64,000 nucleotides of DNA, from contig JAFYRW010000030.1 in the NCBI GenBank assembly GCA_017546785.1, forward strand, positions 1-64,000. The letters run 5' to 3'. The stretch's first letter is position 1. Every line of letters begins with the position of its first letter. Source of the stretch: Bacteroidaceae bacterium. GTDB taxonomy: Bacteria > Bacteroidota > Bacteroidia > Bacteroidales > Bacteroidaceae. The notes below the pieces were generated by a model. It was not told the origin of the DNA and searched no databases. It worked only from the letters and a program-made list of their open reading frames with translations. Made by a program: the position numbers and the translations under genes. Shown here piece after piece: positions 1 through 9,027 of this stretch.

Positions 1-37
1 ATTTGCAACCGATTATTTTATCTGGGGTAATTATACC

Positions 38-3000
38 TTATCTTATTATTACCTTGCTGTTCTCTACAATGTATATTCCGGCGGGCAGCTCAACAGTGGT
101 TGTTCCAGCCTCCAACTCAAGCTCGCGGACAACGCGTCCGTCCAATGAGTATATTCTTATGCTCTTTGCATCCAAGAGAGTGATTGAAAGGCAGTTGCCT
201 CCGCGAATGTCAGCAACGACATCCTCCATCGACAATACTGCTGTTGCAATCTCGGGACGTATAGAGAATTCGTTGAGGCGCATCTCCTCTCTCTCGCTTG
301 TAACCAGAATGTTGCTTATTGAAATGCCTTTCTCGTCGGCAGCAAGAGCCTCGTCGATGCTCAACGATAGGTCGATAAGCGAATTTCCGCTCAAGAACTT
401 GTCGTTCTTCATTGAATGTACTACTACGCGGTAAGAATTGTCGTCCATCTGGTTATATTCAAAATTGTGGTTCTCCAGAATATCTCCTGCGGTAGCATCG
501 AGCAGAGAAACATTGTTGGGAATATAAATATCCATCTGTAGCGCTACAATCTCCTCGGCCTTGTTACCCGTCAATGTGATGGGAACATCAACGTGGTCGC
601 CTATCGATACGCAGATATCCTCGGCACCTATTCGTGCATCGACCATTGGAGTATTAAAGTAGTACATTGGCGAGGGAGTGGGAGAAACAAGCAGCAGCAT
701 TGCCATTTCGGTAGCATCAACATCGCTTACTATGCCACTCTCGTTAATGTCGGCCTTAATCGATGAATATTCATCAGATAGTATTCCGTTCAGATAGTCG
801 ATGAGAATGGTAAGGTCCTCAATGGTAAATTCGTTGTTGCAGTTTACATCGCCCAACACATTGCTTATATAGCCAATGTCGCTGTATTTGTCAATATTGG
901 CCATAATATAATCCTGACGCTCTTTCAACCAGTTCTTTGCTCTTTCAACATCCTTGTCGTAGCCCTTACCGTCGCCCCACTCGTAGTAGTTGTTCTCGAA
1001 TGAGCCTTTTGCAAAGTTGTAGTACTCCTCAATGTAGTCGCATAGTTGCTGCAGGCGGTTGCTGTCCACGAATTTCTTCCACGCGCTATAGTAGTGTCTC
1101 TTGAATGACTCGTTCTTTGTTATTGCTTGGAAGAATCGGTATCCCGAAGAGGTGCTCATACTGCTGTTGAATATGCTGCTGTTCACATTTGATGTGCAAT
1201 AGCTCTTAGAAGTCTCGTAGCCGAATCCCCAGTCAAAGTCCCATAGAGGACCGAATACAATCTTGCTCGAGGGTGACGAAAGGTCCTCTTTCCACAAGAA
1301 GGTACTTTTGGGGTGTCCAAGCTCCTGATTTATCACAAACTGATTGACAAGGATAAAGCGTGCAAGAGCGTCCATATCAACATAATCGTCGATGCTTGCT
1401 CCCGACTTTAGAACAGACTCAAACTCGTTAAAGTCTGCTTTTATCTCTCCGAAGCGGGTTGAGGGGTTGCCCATATATTCGGTAAGGTCGGGCTCTTTTA
1501 CATTCACCGGAAGATTATAGCTGTTTGAGTAGAATTTATATGTCTCGTCGTAGTTTACGTCAAGCTCGAGCATATATCCTGTCTCCTCATCTACATCTAC
1601 GCTGTTGTTGGCCATTCCAACCTTCTCACTGAACATATAGTTTCCGAGATACTGACCGTTTATATATAGCTCTACCGGTACAATGTGGTTGGTATATTGC
1701 GCTCCGGCAAGGTGTCCAACCTCCATTGCTATAGCATTTGCCAACAGAGAGCCTGTCTGATAGTTCGCCAAAAGAACCCAGCTTTTACCCTTTGTGAGTC
1801 CAAAAGGCTTGACCTTCTCGCTGAATTTCAGACGATAGGGCTTTTTGGGGTAACTCCACGTACTGTTTCCGCGGCCTTTAATCTGTACCTCCGCCTCAAA
1901 ATCGTCGTATACACCATAGCCTGTTATGCGGAATGTCGCATCTTGATAAACTTCTTTGTTGTAATGAATCTGACTTATTGAACCGCTCTTAAGGTCAATG
2001 TCTATGCGGGGAACAGATGTTGCCTTGTCGGTGAGCCAATCGGGGTTAATGTTGTAGTTGTTTCCGAACGGCATACGGCGGGTAGCATATACTGCATCCT
2101 GAATCTTTACAGGCTCCTCGTCTCCGGGAATAATTTTATAAAGATGTAGTTCCGATATTGCAAAGTGGTTCTTTGCATTCTCTCCGCTTGTCTGCTCAAT
2201 CTTTAGATATTTATATTTACCGCCAAAGTTAATTACGGGTGATGTGTACTCTGCTCCCATTCCACCGGTAGGCATTCCATCTTTTGTTGTCAGAGTGCGC
2301 ACCGGAGTCCACGACGCATAGTCGTTGCTGACAGAAATCTGTAGCTCTAATGGGTTGTACCCGCTCTGTGGACGGCATTTGTAGTAGAGTGTTACCTCCT
2401 CTAATTCGGTGGGAAGGTCTATTGTAATGTAACAATTTATATACAATGTAGCGTTGTTGTCTGCCCCCCACGTAGAGTGGAATATAGTCGATGGCATATT
2501 GTCTAGAAGATTTTCTAATCCTTCGCCTGTCTGTTTCGATGGCTTGTTTGTGTAAAGGGCGTCGGCTGTAAGGGGAATCTCCTCCATTGTGTCGCCACCG
2601 GGGGTAGACCAAATTTCATCCTGAATCTTAACATTCGTCAATTTGTAGTATCCGGGGTATGTTACCACGAATTTAACGTCGTCGGCAAAGTTTATGCGTG
2701 TATCCTTGCTCTGTACGTATGTTGTATCGACAAAAGCTACTGCTCTGTCGTCGCTTAAATTGAAGCTCGGAACAAGCCATTTTCCTATTGAGTTCAACGC
2801 AATGTTCATTGTCGGCTTAATGGTGTCGGCAATAACATCTACAAAAAGGTTGTGGTTGTATTTGTTGTTGAACTTAAACGATGTAAGAGTGGGGAATTCG
2901 GGCTTCTCGGTGGTGTATCTTGTATACTCATTCTGGCTGTATGATATTGTATCGCCGCTTGCAAGGGGAATATACAATGAGCCATCCTCGTCGTAATACT

Positions 3001-4771
3001 CGCCGCTGAGAGTCGATAAGGCAAAAGCATCTACTCCGCTGTTTACAAGATATACATAAATGCACTCCTCGTCGTCCGATGAGGGGGGAAGAATCACAGT
3101 CTCGTTACCGCTGCTTCCACTTCCGCTGCCACCCTCTTCGGTCTTTGTGATGATTGACTTCTTGAAATTGTCAATCTGCTTGTCAATCTGCTCGTAGAAC
3201 GAGAAGAGCGACGATGTGTTGTAAGAGTCTATAGTTGCCTGTGCCTTGTCTATAGATGTCAGCACTTTGTTGAGAGTGGTGCGTGACTCCTCGGGGTAGG
3301 TACCTACCTCATAGGGTGCTGACGAGAATTTTGAGTTTGCAATAAGGCTCTTTATCTCATTCTCGTAGATGTTCAATTTTACACCAATGTATCGAGTCTC
3401 GCACTGTAGAAGCTGCTCTTTGGTGGCGTAAATGTCGTTTATAGAGGGGGACTCATACTCGAGCAATTGTATGGCATTGCTTATCGCATTTACGAGACTG
3501 TTATTCTCGCCGTTGGTGCAATTGCCGTCAAAGTCGCCGTATGTCGAAAGATACTGCGATGAGGTCATTATTAAATCAGACAAGAGGTTGCTTGCTATCA
3601 AAGATGTTGATAGGGCATATTCCTTTATTGTTTCGTCGCTTACATTTGCTTCGTATATTGTCCAGTTGAATGCCGCGGGCAGAGAGTAGCCGCTTGTGTA
3701 GTCGCCATTCTCGAGTGCCTGCTTTTTGTCGAGGGTGAATATCTTCATCTTTGAGTATGAACCGTCGCGAACCTCTCCGCTGACGTATACGGTAATCTCC
3801 TTTACGTTGCCGCTCTCTTTGTCGATATACTCGCCGCTGTAGTTGAACTCAAAGTCGTTGTTGCTGAGCTTGCTGAAGTTTATCAATGCAGCTTCGCTAA
3901 AGTCGGTAGTACTATATTGCCATCCGTTTGAACCATTATATTCGCTTGTTGAATTCTGCAGGAATTTTCCCGTTACAGGCCAATAGAGAATATATTTGCC
4001 ATTGCCGGCGGGGATAAATTGCACAAGATGCAGCATTGAGGCTGTTGCATCACCCTTCTCGGCGCTACGCATAAATATAGGACCCGAAGCATAATAGGTG
4101 ATTCCATTTGATGTGTACATATCCTGCGAGTTACTGCGCATAACAAACATCTTGTTGCTCTGGGTTAGAGTGGTCAGCGAGGTAACCTTGTTGCCTAGTT
4201 CAAACTCCTGTCCTGTAGTGTCGGGAATATAGTCGGTTCCCAATGTTATATTCACTGCTGTAGGAACGGTATACGTGTCGCCGACTCTTGTGTCCCACTC
4301 CAGCTTGAATTCCGAAACAGATGTATTTAGTGTCAATTCTACATAGTGAGGGGCGCTTACGGCGGGCGTCAACCACATTGTGTGGAAGTATGTCTCTATT
4401 TGATTGTCATTCAATGCGGGAAGGCCATCGCCGTCAGATGAATATGACAAGGAGTTGTGGTCAGCATTCGATTTTGCAGTGTAGCCGATGTAATTGCCGT
4501 TCTTGTCGAGCACTTTAAGCTCCGATAGCGCCATAACATAATTGTTCCCGTTGGGCTGTTGATGGCCGTAATTGTCGGTAACGGTGATACGTATTTTGTT
4601 GGTAGATGTTCCGGGCTCCATCAATGGCGACAGATAATGGTAGTACTCCTTTCCAAGATATGTCTTTTTTGAACCGGGGAGTCCCTCCTTTGCAGCCAAA
4701 GATTCCGACCATTGAGCCTGTGCGGCAACAGTGGCAAGAACCAACAATAACGATAATATTGCTTTTCTCAT
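38..4771 (-). CDS. Secreted CotH-kinase family protein with dockerin-like, cohesin-like and T9SS-type C-terminal segments
   Basis: A 1577-residue secreted protein. Residues 1-19 form a signal peptide ending AQAQ. Two discoidin-like (F5/8 type C) stretches lie at about 40-180 and 740-890. A CotH kinase domain covers about 930-1270, with the acidic WDFDW motif at 1177-1181. A dockerin-like pair of calcium-loop repeats (GDVNCNNEFTIEDL and ADINESGIVSDVD) follows at about 1303-1365, then a cohesin-like beta domain at about 1380-1505. The last 60 residues (IRIYSLDGRVV, then AGIYIV) resemble a type IX secretion sorting domain. CotH proteins are atypical protein kinases first known from spore coats; the substrate here is unknown. 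The CDS is complete, with TAA at 38-40. It is divergent from the SemiSWEET gene, with a 212-base shared upstream region. Confidence 0.85.
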   Translation of the reverse strand: MRKAILSLLLVLATVAAQAQWSESLAAKEGLPGSKKTYLGKEYYHYLSPLMEPGTSTNKIRITVTDNYGHQQPNGNNYVMALSELKVLDKNGNYIGYTAKSNADHNSLSYSSDGDGLPALNDNQIETYFHTMWLTPAVSAPHYVELTLNTSVSEFKLEWDTRVGDTYTVPTAVNITLGTDYIPDTTGQEFELGNKVTSLTTLTQSNKMFVMRSNSQDMYTSNGITYYASGPIFMRSAEKGDATASMLHLVQFIPAGNGKYILYWPVTGKFLQNSTSEYNGSNGWQYSTTDFSEAALINFSKLSNNDFEFNYSGEYIDKESGNVKEITVYVSGEVRDGSYSKMKIFTLDKKQALENGDYTSGYSLPAAFNWTIYEANVSDETIKEYALSTSLIASNLLSDLIMTSSQYLSTYGDFDGNCTNGENNSLVNAISNAIQLLEYESPSINDIYATKEQLLQCETRYIGVKLNIYENEIKSLIANSKFSSAPYEVGTYPEESRTTLNKVLTSIDKAQATIDSYNTSSLFSFYEQIDKQIDNFKKSIITKTEEGGSGSGSSGNETVILPPSSDDEECIYVYLVNSGVDAFALSTLSGEYYDEDGSLYIPLASGDTISYSQNEYTRYTTEKPEFPTLTSFKFNNKYNHNLFVDVIADTIKPTMNIALNSIGKWLVPSFNLSDDRAVAFVDTTYVQSKDTRINFADDVKFVVTYPGYYKLTNVKIQDEIWSTPGGDTMEEIPLTADALYTNKPSKQTGEGLENLLDNMPSTIFHSTWGADNNATLYINCYITIDLPTELEEVTLYYKCRPQSGYNPLELQISVSNDYASWTPVRTLTTKDGMPTGGMGAEYTSPVINFGGKYKYLKIEQTSGENAKNHFAISELHLYKIIPGDEEPVKIQDAVYATRRMPFGNNYNINPDWLTDKATSVPRIDIDLKSGSISQIHYNKEVYQDATFRITGYGVYDDFEAEVQIKGRGNSTWSYPKKPYRLKFSEKVKPFGLTKGKSWVLLANYQTGSLLANAIAMEVGHLAGAQYTNHIVPVELYINGQYLGNYMFSEKVGMANNSVDVDEETGYMLELDVNYDETYKFYSNSYNLPVNVKEPDLTEYMGNPSTRFGEIKADFNEFESVLKSGASIDDYVDMDALARFILVNQFVINQELGHPKSTFLWKEDLSSPSSKIVFGPLWDFDWGFGYETSKSYCTSNVNSSIFNSSMSTSSGYRFFQAITKNESFKRHYYSAWKKFVDSNRLQQLCDYIEEYYNFAKGSFENNYYEWGDGKGYDKDVERAKNWLKERQDYIMANIDKYSDIGYISNVLGDVNCNNEFTIEDLTILIDYLNGILSDEYSSIKADINESGIVSDVDATEMAMLLLVSPTPSPMYYFNTPMVDARIGAEDICVSIGDHVDVPITLTGNKAEEIVALQMDIYIPNNVSLLDATAGDILENHNFEYNQMDDNSYRVVVHSMKNDKFLSGNSLIDLSLSIDEALAADEKGISISNILVTSEREEMRLNEFSIRPEIATAVLSMEDVVADIRGGNCLSITLLDAKSIRIYSLDGRVVRELELEAGTTTVELPAGIYIVENSKVIIR

Positions 4772-4983
4772 ATGAATAAAATTGATTTTTTCGGATGTTT
4801 TTATGCTATATTATTTATCTCTTTGAGATAAAATTCTTTGCAAAGGAATGAAAATCATCGGAAAAATACAAATTATTCATTCATTAAATGCCAAAAAGGG
4901 GGTAATATGGGGCGGAGTGTGTGATATTATAAATGAACATCTTATGGGCGATTGTTGTTTGTCTGTACTAAGATTGGACTTTT

Positions 4984-5271
4984 ATGGAACAGACTCTCTT
5001 GTACGAAATTTGCGGTTATGTGGCTAGCGTCGGGCTTATTTTAGGCTATCTGCCGCAGGCTGTAAGGACTATACGCACCCGAAAGACCGATGATATTGCT
5101 CTGCCCACTTTCTTGATGATGGCGGTGGGTGCCTTCTGCTTTATGTTGCAGGGGATTCTGCATCGTCCCGATATTATATGGTCGCTTTTTATCACTAATC
5201 TTGTGACCTGTGTTTGCAGTAGTATTGTGTTCGGAATAAAAATTTACAACGACTTTTTCCGAGAGAAATAA
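4984..5271 (+). CDS. SemiSWEET / PQ-loop family small sugar transporter
   Basis: A 95-residue membrane protein with three predicted helices, the size of a bacterial SemiSWEET half-transporter. The signature lies in helix 1 and the following loop: GYLPQAVRTIRTRKTDDIAL, containing the PQ pair and the conserved T-R/K-K-(T/S)-x-D/S-I stretch. A second helix (LMMAVGAFCFMLQGIL) and a third (FITNLVTCVCSSIVFGIKI) follow. SemiSWEETs dimerise to form a six-helix sugar pore; the substrate cannot be read from sequence. The gene stands alone between the divergent CotH gene and a bidirectional terminator shared with tRNA-Lys. The ATG at 4984 directly precedes the first helix, so the start is secure. Confidence 0.85.
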   Translation: MEQTLLYEICGYVASVGLILGYLPQAVRTIRTRKTDDIALPTFLMMAVGAFCFMLQGILHRPDIIWSLFITNLVTCVCSSIVFGIKIYNDFFREK

Positions 5272-5291
5272 AATGTACAGGGTATAAAAAC

Positions 5292-5325
5292 GAAAAAGAG
5301 GAAAGCCATAGCTTTCCTCTTTTTC
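5292..5325. terminator. Bidirectional intrinsic terminator between SemiSWEET gene and tRNA-Lys
   Basis: A perfect 15-bp stem (GAAAAAGAGGAAAGC) with the 4-base loop CATA. The A and T runs in the arms let it work in both directions. It ends the + strand SemiSWEET transcript and the - strand tRNA transcript. Confidence 0.85.
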
Positions 5326-5329
5326 TTAG

Positions 5330-5402
5330 TGATTCGCCTGGGGCTCGAACCCAGGACCCCATCCTTAAAAGGGATGTGCTCTACCTGCTGAGCTAGCGAA
5401 TC
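5330..5402 (-). tRNA. tRNA-Lys (anticodon TTT)
   Basis: A 73-base cloverleaf on the - strand. The acceptor stem GATTCGC pairs with GCGAATC (discriminator A at 5330), the anticodon stem is CATCC/GGATG around loop CTTTTAA, and the T stem is CTGGG/CCCAG with TTCGAGC. The anticodon TTT reads Lys. CCA is not encoded. Confidence 0.97.
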
Positions 5403-5484
5403 TACCTAATCGCCGTTAAGCGAGTGCAAAGGTAGGGATAATTTTTGAATTCGCAAATTATTTTGGGAAAATTTGCGTAAATAT

Positions 5485-6651
5485 TTAATTTTTTGTCTCC
5501 TTTTCTTCGCTTTTTGCTGTTTTTGCGGCCTCAGACAGCGGCTCTTCGGGCGCATTCTCTGCTTTTTCCTGCACGCTGTTAATCTCGTGGTAACGCTTTA
5601 TGTAGGCAATGAGGATGGTTGTCATAGGCAGTGCCACAATCATTCCCAAAATTCCCAAAAGCTTGCCCCATATTGCAAGAGCCAAAAGAATCACCGCAGG
5701 ATGCAGGTTCATACGCTTGCCCAGAATCTTTGGCACGAGGAAAAGGTCCTGAATAGTCTGTACTACAGCAAGCACGATGAATGCCGACAGCAGTATCAGC
5801 CAAAAGTTACTGCCTGTATTTGCCGCCTTGAGCAACGCAAGAAACACCATAGGTAACAGCGACACCAATTGTAGATAAGGCACAAGATTGAGCATTCCGA
5901 CGAATAGTCCGAATCCTATTGCCAGCGGAAAATCAATAATCAAAAAACCGATGGAGAATAGAATTCCCACACAGAGCGCTACGAGCGCCTGTCCACGGAA
6001 ATATTGGTTCATACCATCGATAAGGTCGTTCGACAATTTTGTTGCAAGCTCGCGCCAGCGTACTGGCAAAAAGAGCTTCCACTCGTCGCTCAGCTTCTCG
6101 TAGTCGAGCAATATAAAGAACAGATAAAGCAATGTTATACACGACGATAGCAATTGCGATACAATGTTCATCGTTCCTGCGAGCAGTGTTTGTGTGTGCT
6201 CGAAAAGCTTTTCTATAAGGTCCTGAATGCCGCTGCTTTGCAGTAGATTCACAATGCCCTGTTCATTGCCATATTTTCGCACGGCATCTACGATGAATGG
6301 GGGTATAGAGGGGTTCTTTATATTATTGGAAAAGAAATTTACAATGACCTCCTTAAAAATGGAGAATTCATTGGTTATAGAGGGTGTGATGAGTATAACC
6401 GATACAGTTATTACGGCAACGGCTGTAATGAGCACTGCGAGAATAGCCAGCATTCTCGATTTTATACGTAAACGATTCTGAAAAAAACGGACAATAGGGT
6501 AGAGCATATAGGCTATGAGCCACGCTACTCCAAAGGGCAGCAACACACTGCTTATGCTGTTGAGTATAAAATATGAAATACCTACGGTAATGAATATTAG
6601 CATTATGCGCAGGAATCTTCCTAATGAAATTTCGTGATAATTGCTGTTCAT
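5485..6651 (-). CDS. AI-2E family transporter (PerM/YdiK-like permease)
   Basis: A 388-residue inner-membrane protein with an N-terminal helix pair ([18 protein letters not shown] and [18 protein letters not shown]), a central soluble segment, and a C-terminal helix cluster holding the family's conserved glycine/proline-rich stretches ([34 protein letters not shown]). These mark the AI-2E transporter family (PF01594), whose members carry diverse substrates or act in ion exchange. Autoinducer-2 export is not implied. The tail (about 360-388) is charged and rich in E/K/A. The start overlaps the thymidine kinase stop as ATGA (6648-6651), so the two genes are probably translationally coupled. Confidence 0.9.
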   Translation of the reverse strand: MNSNYHEISLGRFLRIMLIFITVGISYFILNSISSVLLPFGVAWLIAYMLYPIVRFFQNRLRIKSRMLAILAVLITAVAVITVSVILITPSITNEFSIFKEVIVNFFSNNIKNPSIPPFIVDAVRKYGNEQGIVNLLQSSGIQDLIEKLFEHTQTLLAGTMNIVSQLLSSCITLLYLFFILLDYEKLSDEWKLFLPVRWRELATKLSNDLIDGMNQYFRGQALVALCVGILFSIGFLIIDFPLAIGFGLFVGMLNLVPYLQLVSLLPMVFLALLKAANTGSNFWLILLSAFIVLAVVQTIQDLFLVPKILGKRMNLHPAVILLALAIWGKLLGILGMIVALPMTTILIAYIKRYHEINSVQEKAENAPEEPLSEAAKTAKSEEKETKN

Positions 6652-7250
6652 TTCTCTTGTGCATTATTCTCTGCCAATGCTTTGTTGTAGCACTCGCGGC
6701 AGAGGGGTTCATACTCGGCTTTTTCGCCTAAAAATACTAATTTATCGCTGTCGGCGGTGCGGTGCGATACGTAGGCAAGGCTGCCGCAGCGCACGCATAT
6801 TGCGTGTACCTTCGTTACCTCGTCGGCAATGGCCATAAGGGCGGGCATAGGGCCGAAAGGCTTGCCCATATAATCCATATCAAGGCCGGCGACAATTACG
6901 CGTGTGCCTCGGCGGGCAAGCTCGTTGCACACTGTTACAAGCTCATCATCAAAGAATTGCGCCTCGTCGATGCCTACTACATCAACATCGGTGGCCAATA
7001 GCAGTATGCTCGCCGACGACTCTATAGGAGTCGATAGAATGTGGTTGCTGTCGTGCGATACTACCTCTTCGTTGGAGTATCGTGTGTCTATTGCTGGCTT
7101 AAAAATCTCGACATTCTGTCGTGCGAATTCCGCACGTTTCATTCTGCGTATAAGCTCCTCGGTCTTTCCCGAGAACATTGAACCGCATACAACCTCTATG
7201 CGTCCTCTGCGTGTCGTTTCCAAGCTGGTAAAATCGGAAAATCGGTTCAT
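6648..7250 (-). CDS. tdk: Thymidine kinase (type II, zinc-containing)
   Basis: A 200-residue cytosolic enzyme that phosphorylates thymidine for salvage. The P-loop [14 protein letters not shown] is at about 22-35. [13 protein letters not shown] is the Walker B/DEAQ motif. The lasso region carries a zinc-binding cysteine set (CVRCGS and later PLCREC). Length and motif order match the TK1-like family. It is the first gene of a two-gene unit with the AI-2E permease gene, which overlaps it by 4 bases, and is divergent from rsmI. The neighbourhood tdk/rsmI is common in Bacteroidales as far as I recall. Confidence 0.96.
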   Translation of the reverse strand: MNRFSDFTSLETTRRGRIEVVCGSMFSGKTEELIRRMKRAEFARQNVEIFKPAIDTRYSNEEVVSHDSNHILSTPIESSASILLLATDVDVVGIDEAQFFDDELVTVCNELARRGTRVIVAGLDMDYMGKPFGPMPALMAIADEVTKVHAICVRCGSLAYVSHRTADSDKLVFLGEKAEYEPLCRECYNKALAENNAQEK

Positions 7251-7287
7251 TATCTGTCTCTTATGTTCGTCTGTTTACTGATGCTGG

Positions 7288-7295
7288 CGAAGATA
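7288..7295 (-). promoter_or_regulatory. Putative tdk promoter -7 box
   Basis: On the - strand this reads TATCTTCG, one base from the Bacteroidetes consensus TAnnTTTG, with TTG 22 bases upstream (7318-7320). It lies 38 bases before the tdk start. Inferred from pattern only. Confidence 0.35.
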
Positions 7296-7396
7296 TGAAT
7301 TAAATTCAAAAGATTCTCAAATTGAATAAAACAAGTTATCAACAATTTATAAATGCTATTATTTGTTAAAATAGCACCATTTATATAAAATCTAAT

Positions 7397-7404
7397 TATT
7401 TTTG
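7397..7404 (+). promoter_or_regulatory. Putative rsmI promoter -7 box
   Basis: TATTTTTG matches TAnnTTTG and lies 32 bases before the rsmI ATG. I see no good TTTG -33 box at 19-21 bases spacing. Confidence 0.35.
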
Positions 7405-7435
7405 CATTTGTAAGAATGTAGACAACGGTATTTAT

Positions 7436-8110
7436 ATGGGTATTTTATATGTAGTGCCGACGCCTGTCGGTAATCTCGAGGATATGACAATGCGTGCCAT
7501 ACGCATATTGCGTGAGGCCGATTTTATTCTTGCCGAGGATACGCGTACGTCGGCTAAGCTTATGAAGCATTTTGAGATACAGGCTCCAATGTATTCTCAT
7601 CATAAGTTCAACGAGCATAAGACCGTCGGTGCACTTGTGGAGCGTATACGCAACAGCGAACAGCACGTGGCGCTTGTGTCGGACGCGGGAACGCCTGCAA
7701 TTTCTGACCCGGGATTCCTGCTTGTGCGCGAGTGCGTAAAGAACGATATTGATGTTCAGTGCCTGCCCGGAGCGACAGCCTTTGTGCCGGCGCTTGTAAG
7801 CTCGGGCCTTCCTTGCGAAAAGTTTGTCTTTGAGGGATTCCTGCCGCAGAAAAAGGGGCGTCAGACTCGTTTGAACCAATTGAAGGAGGAGACACGAACC
7901 ATAATATTCTATGAATCTCCCTACCGCGTGCTAAAGACTCTCACCCAGTTTGCCGAGGTGTTTGGTGGCGAGCGTCGTGCGGCGGCGGTCAGAGAAATAT
8001 CAAAAATACACGAGGAGTGTGTGCGCGGCACTCTTCAGGAGCTTGTAGAACATTTTACTAAAAATGAACCACGCGGAGAATTTGTCATACTCGTCGGCAG
8101 TGACGGGTAA
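7436..8110 (+). CDS. rsmI: 16S rRNA (cytidine1402-2'-O)-methyltransferase
   Basis: A 224-residue SAM-dependent methyltransferase of the tetrapyrrole-methylase fold. It matches RsmI throughout: LYVVPTPVGNLEDMTMRAI at the N terminus, AEDTRTSAKLM, ALVSDAGTPAISDPG (SAM/active-site loop), LPGATAFVPALVSSGLP and FYESPYRV. RsmI 2'-O-methylates C1402 in the ribosomal P site with RsmH. Length is slightly short of the roughly 280 residues of Escherichia coli RsmI because the C-terminal small domain is absent, as in other Bacteroidetes members. It is transcribed divergently from tdk; a coiled-coil lipoprotein gene follows 30 bases later. Confidence 0.96.
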   Translation: MGILYVVPTPVGNLEDMTMRAIRILREADFILAEDTRTSAKLMKHFEIQAPMYSHHKFNEHKTVGALVERIRNSEQHVALVSDAGTPAISDPGFLLVRECVKNDIDVQCLPGATAFVPALVSSGLPCEKFVFEGFLPQKKGRQTRLNQLKEETRTIIFYESPYRVLKTLTQFAEVFGGERRAAAVREISKIHEECVRGTLQELVEHFTKNEPRGEFVILVGSDG

Positions 8111-8140
8111 TTTAATGTTTAACTTTAATAATTAAGAAAA

Positions 8141-8965
8141 ATGAAAAAGAGTATTATCCTTATCTGCTCGTTGGCAGCAGTGCTTGTATCCTGCAACGAA
8201 GGTCCTAAGCGCGAACAGTTGGTTAGTGAAATTGATTCGTTGCGCAATGTTATCGTAGAGCGTGACGCATCGCTCGATGAGATGATTGCAACAATAAATG
8301 TAGTAGAAGAGGGCTTCCGCTCGATAAACGAGGCGCAGGGCCGTATAAATATCAACACCGCGGGAGCAGAAAAGAATGCCGACCGCTTGAACGAGAATTT
8401 TACATTTATCAGCAACACCCTTGCAAAGAACAAGGAAGATATTGAGCGTCTTAAGAAATTGCTCGGCAAGAGTCAGGCAAATTCAAAGCAGCTGCAGCTG
8501 ATGATAGACAATCTGCAGACTCAATTGGTAGAAAAGTTGCGCGAGATTGAGACAATGCACGAGATTCTTGCACAGAAGAATATCCACATTGCCGACCTTG
8601 ACAAGACAGTAGCCGAGCTTACCGAAAAGAACAATGCCAATGAGCAGAAGATTGGCGAGCAGGATAGCCAGTTGCACGCAGTGTGGTACGCAATGGGTAC
8701 AAAGCGCGAGCTTAAGAACGAGAAAATTCTTGTCAAAGGAAAGGCTCTTAATGCAGCAGAGGCCAATATGGACTATTTCACAAAGGTTGATATGCGTAAC
8801 CTATCATCGGTGTCCACGCATTCAAAGAGTGCGAAGCTGCTTACCGCTCACCCTGCGGACAGCTACGAGCTTGTGCGTGACGAGAACAAAATGTACACAC
8901 TGAATATCACCGACGCAGCCTCTTTCTGGAGTGTTTCTCGCTATCTTGTTATTCAGGTGCGATAA
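8141..8965 (+). CDS. Coiled-coil lipoprotein, conserved Bacteroidales type
   Basis: A 274-residue protein with a lipoprotein signal (LAAVLVSC, acylated Cys18) and a long heptad-rich coiled coil from about 30 to 185, full of E/K/L/I/N. A compact C-terminal domain of about 85 residues follows (ELKNEKILVKGKALNA to the end). I do not recognise a named enzyme family. Similar proteins occur in Bacteroidales and are usually annotated as hypothetical. It is likely anchored in the outer or inner membrane facing the periplasm, possibly as a structural spacer. It follows rsmI with a 30-base gap and is closed by a hairpin terminator. Confidence 0.75.
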   Translation: MKKSIILICSLAAVLVSCNEGPKREQLVSEIDSLRNVIVERDASLDEMIATINVVEEGFRSINEAQGRININTAGAEKNADRLNENFTFISNTLAKNKEDIERLKKLLGKSQANSKQLQLMIDNLQTQLVEKLREIETMHEILAQKNIHIADLDKTVAELTEKNNANEQKIGEQDSQLHAVWYAMGTKRELKNEKILVKGKALNAAEANMDYFTKVDMRNLSSVSTHSKSAKLLTAHPADSYELVRDENKMYTLNITDAASFWSVSRYLVIQVR

Positions 8966-8982
8966 TAAAATAATAAATGGTA

Positions 8983-9018
8983 CGAGGCGATGCACAAAGG
9001 TTCATCGCCTCGGCTTTT
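8983..9018 (+). terminator. Intrinsic terminator after the coiled-coil lipoprotein gene
   Basis: A perfect 10-bp stem CGAGGCGATG/CATCGCCTCG with a 10-base loop, followed by GCTTTT. It also decides the next gene's start: a start before 9028 would run through this hairpin. Confidence 0.65.
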
Positions 9019-9027
9019 AATGATACG

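Noticed and set aside
3..434. + strand open frame opposite the CotH protein C terminus
   Set aside because: The opposite strand encodes the cohesin-like and sorting-tail regions with clear patterns.
38..4771. Cellulosome component because of the dockerin-like and cohesin-like segments
   Set aside because: No scaffoldin, cellulase or surface-anchoring genes are nearby, and the domain limits are by eye; a cellulosome claim is not supported.
5485..6651. Autoinducer-2 exporter and quorum-sensing function
   Set aside because: The family name is historical; no luxS or lsr genes are in the window, so only the family is called.
8977..9027. Upstream start for the HAD hydrolase
   Set aside because: It lies in the terminator hairpin of the preceding gene and adds residues that do not belong to the HAD fold.
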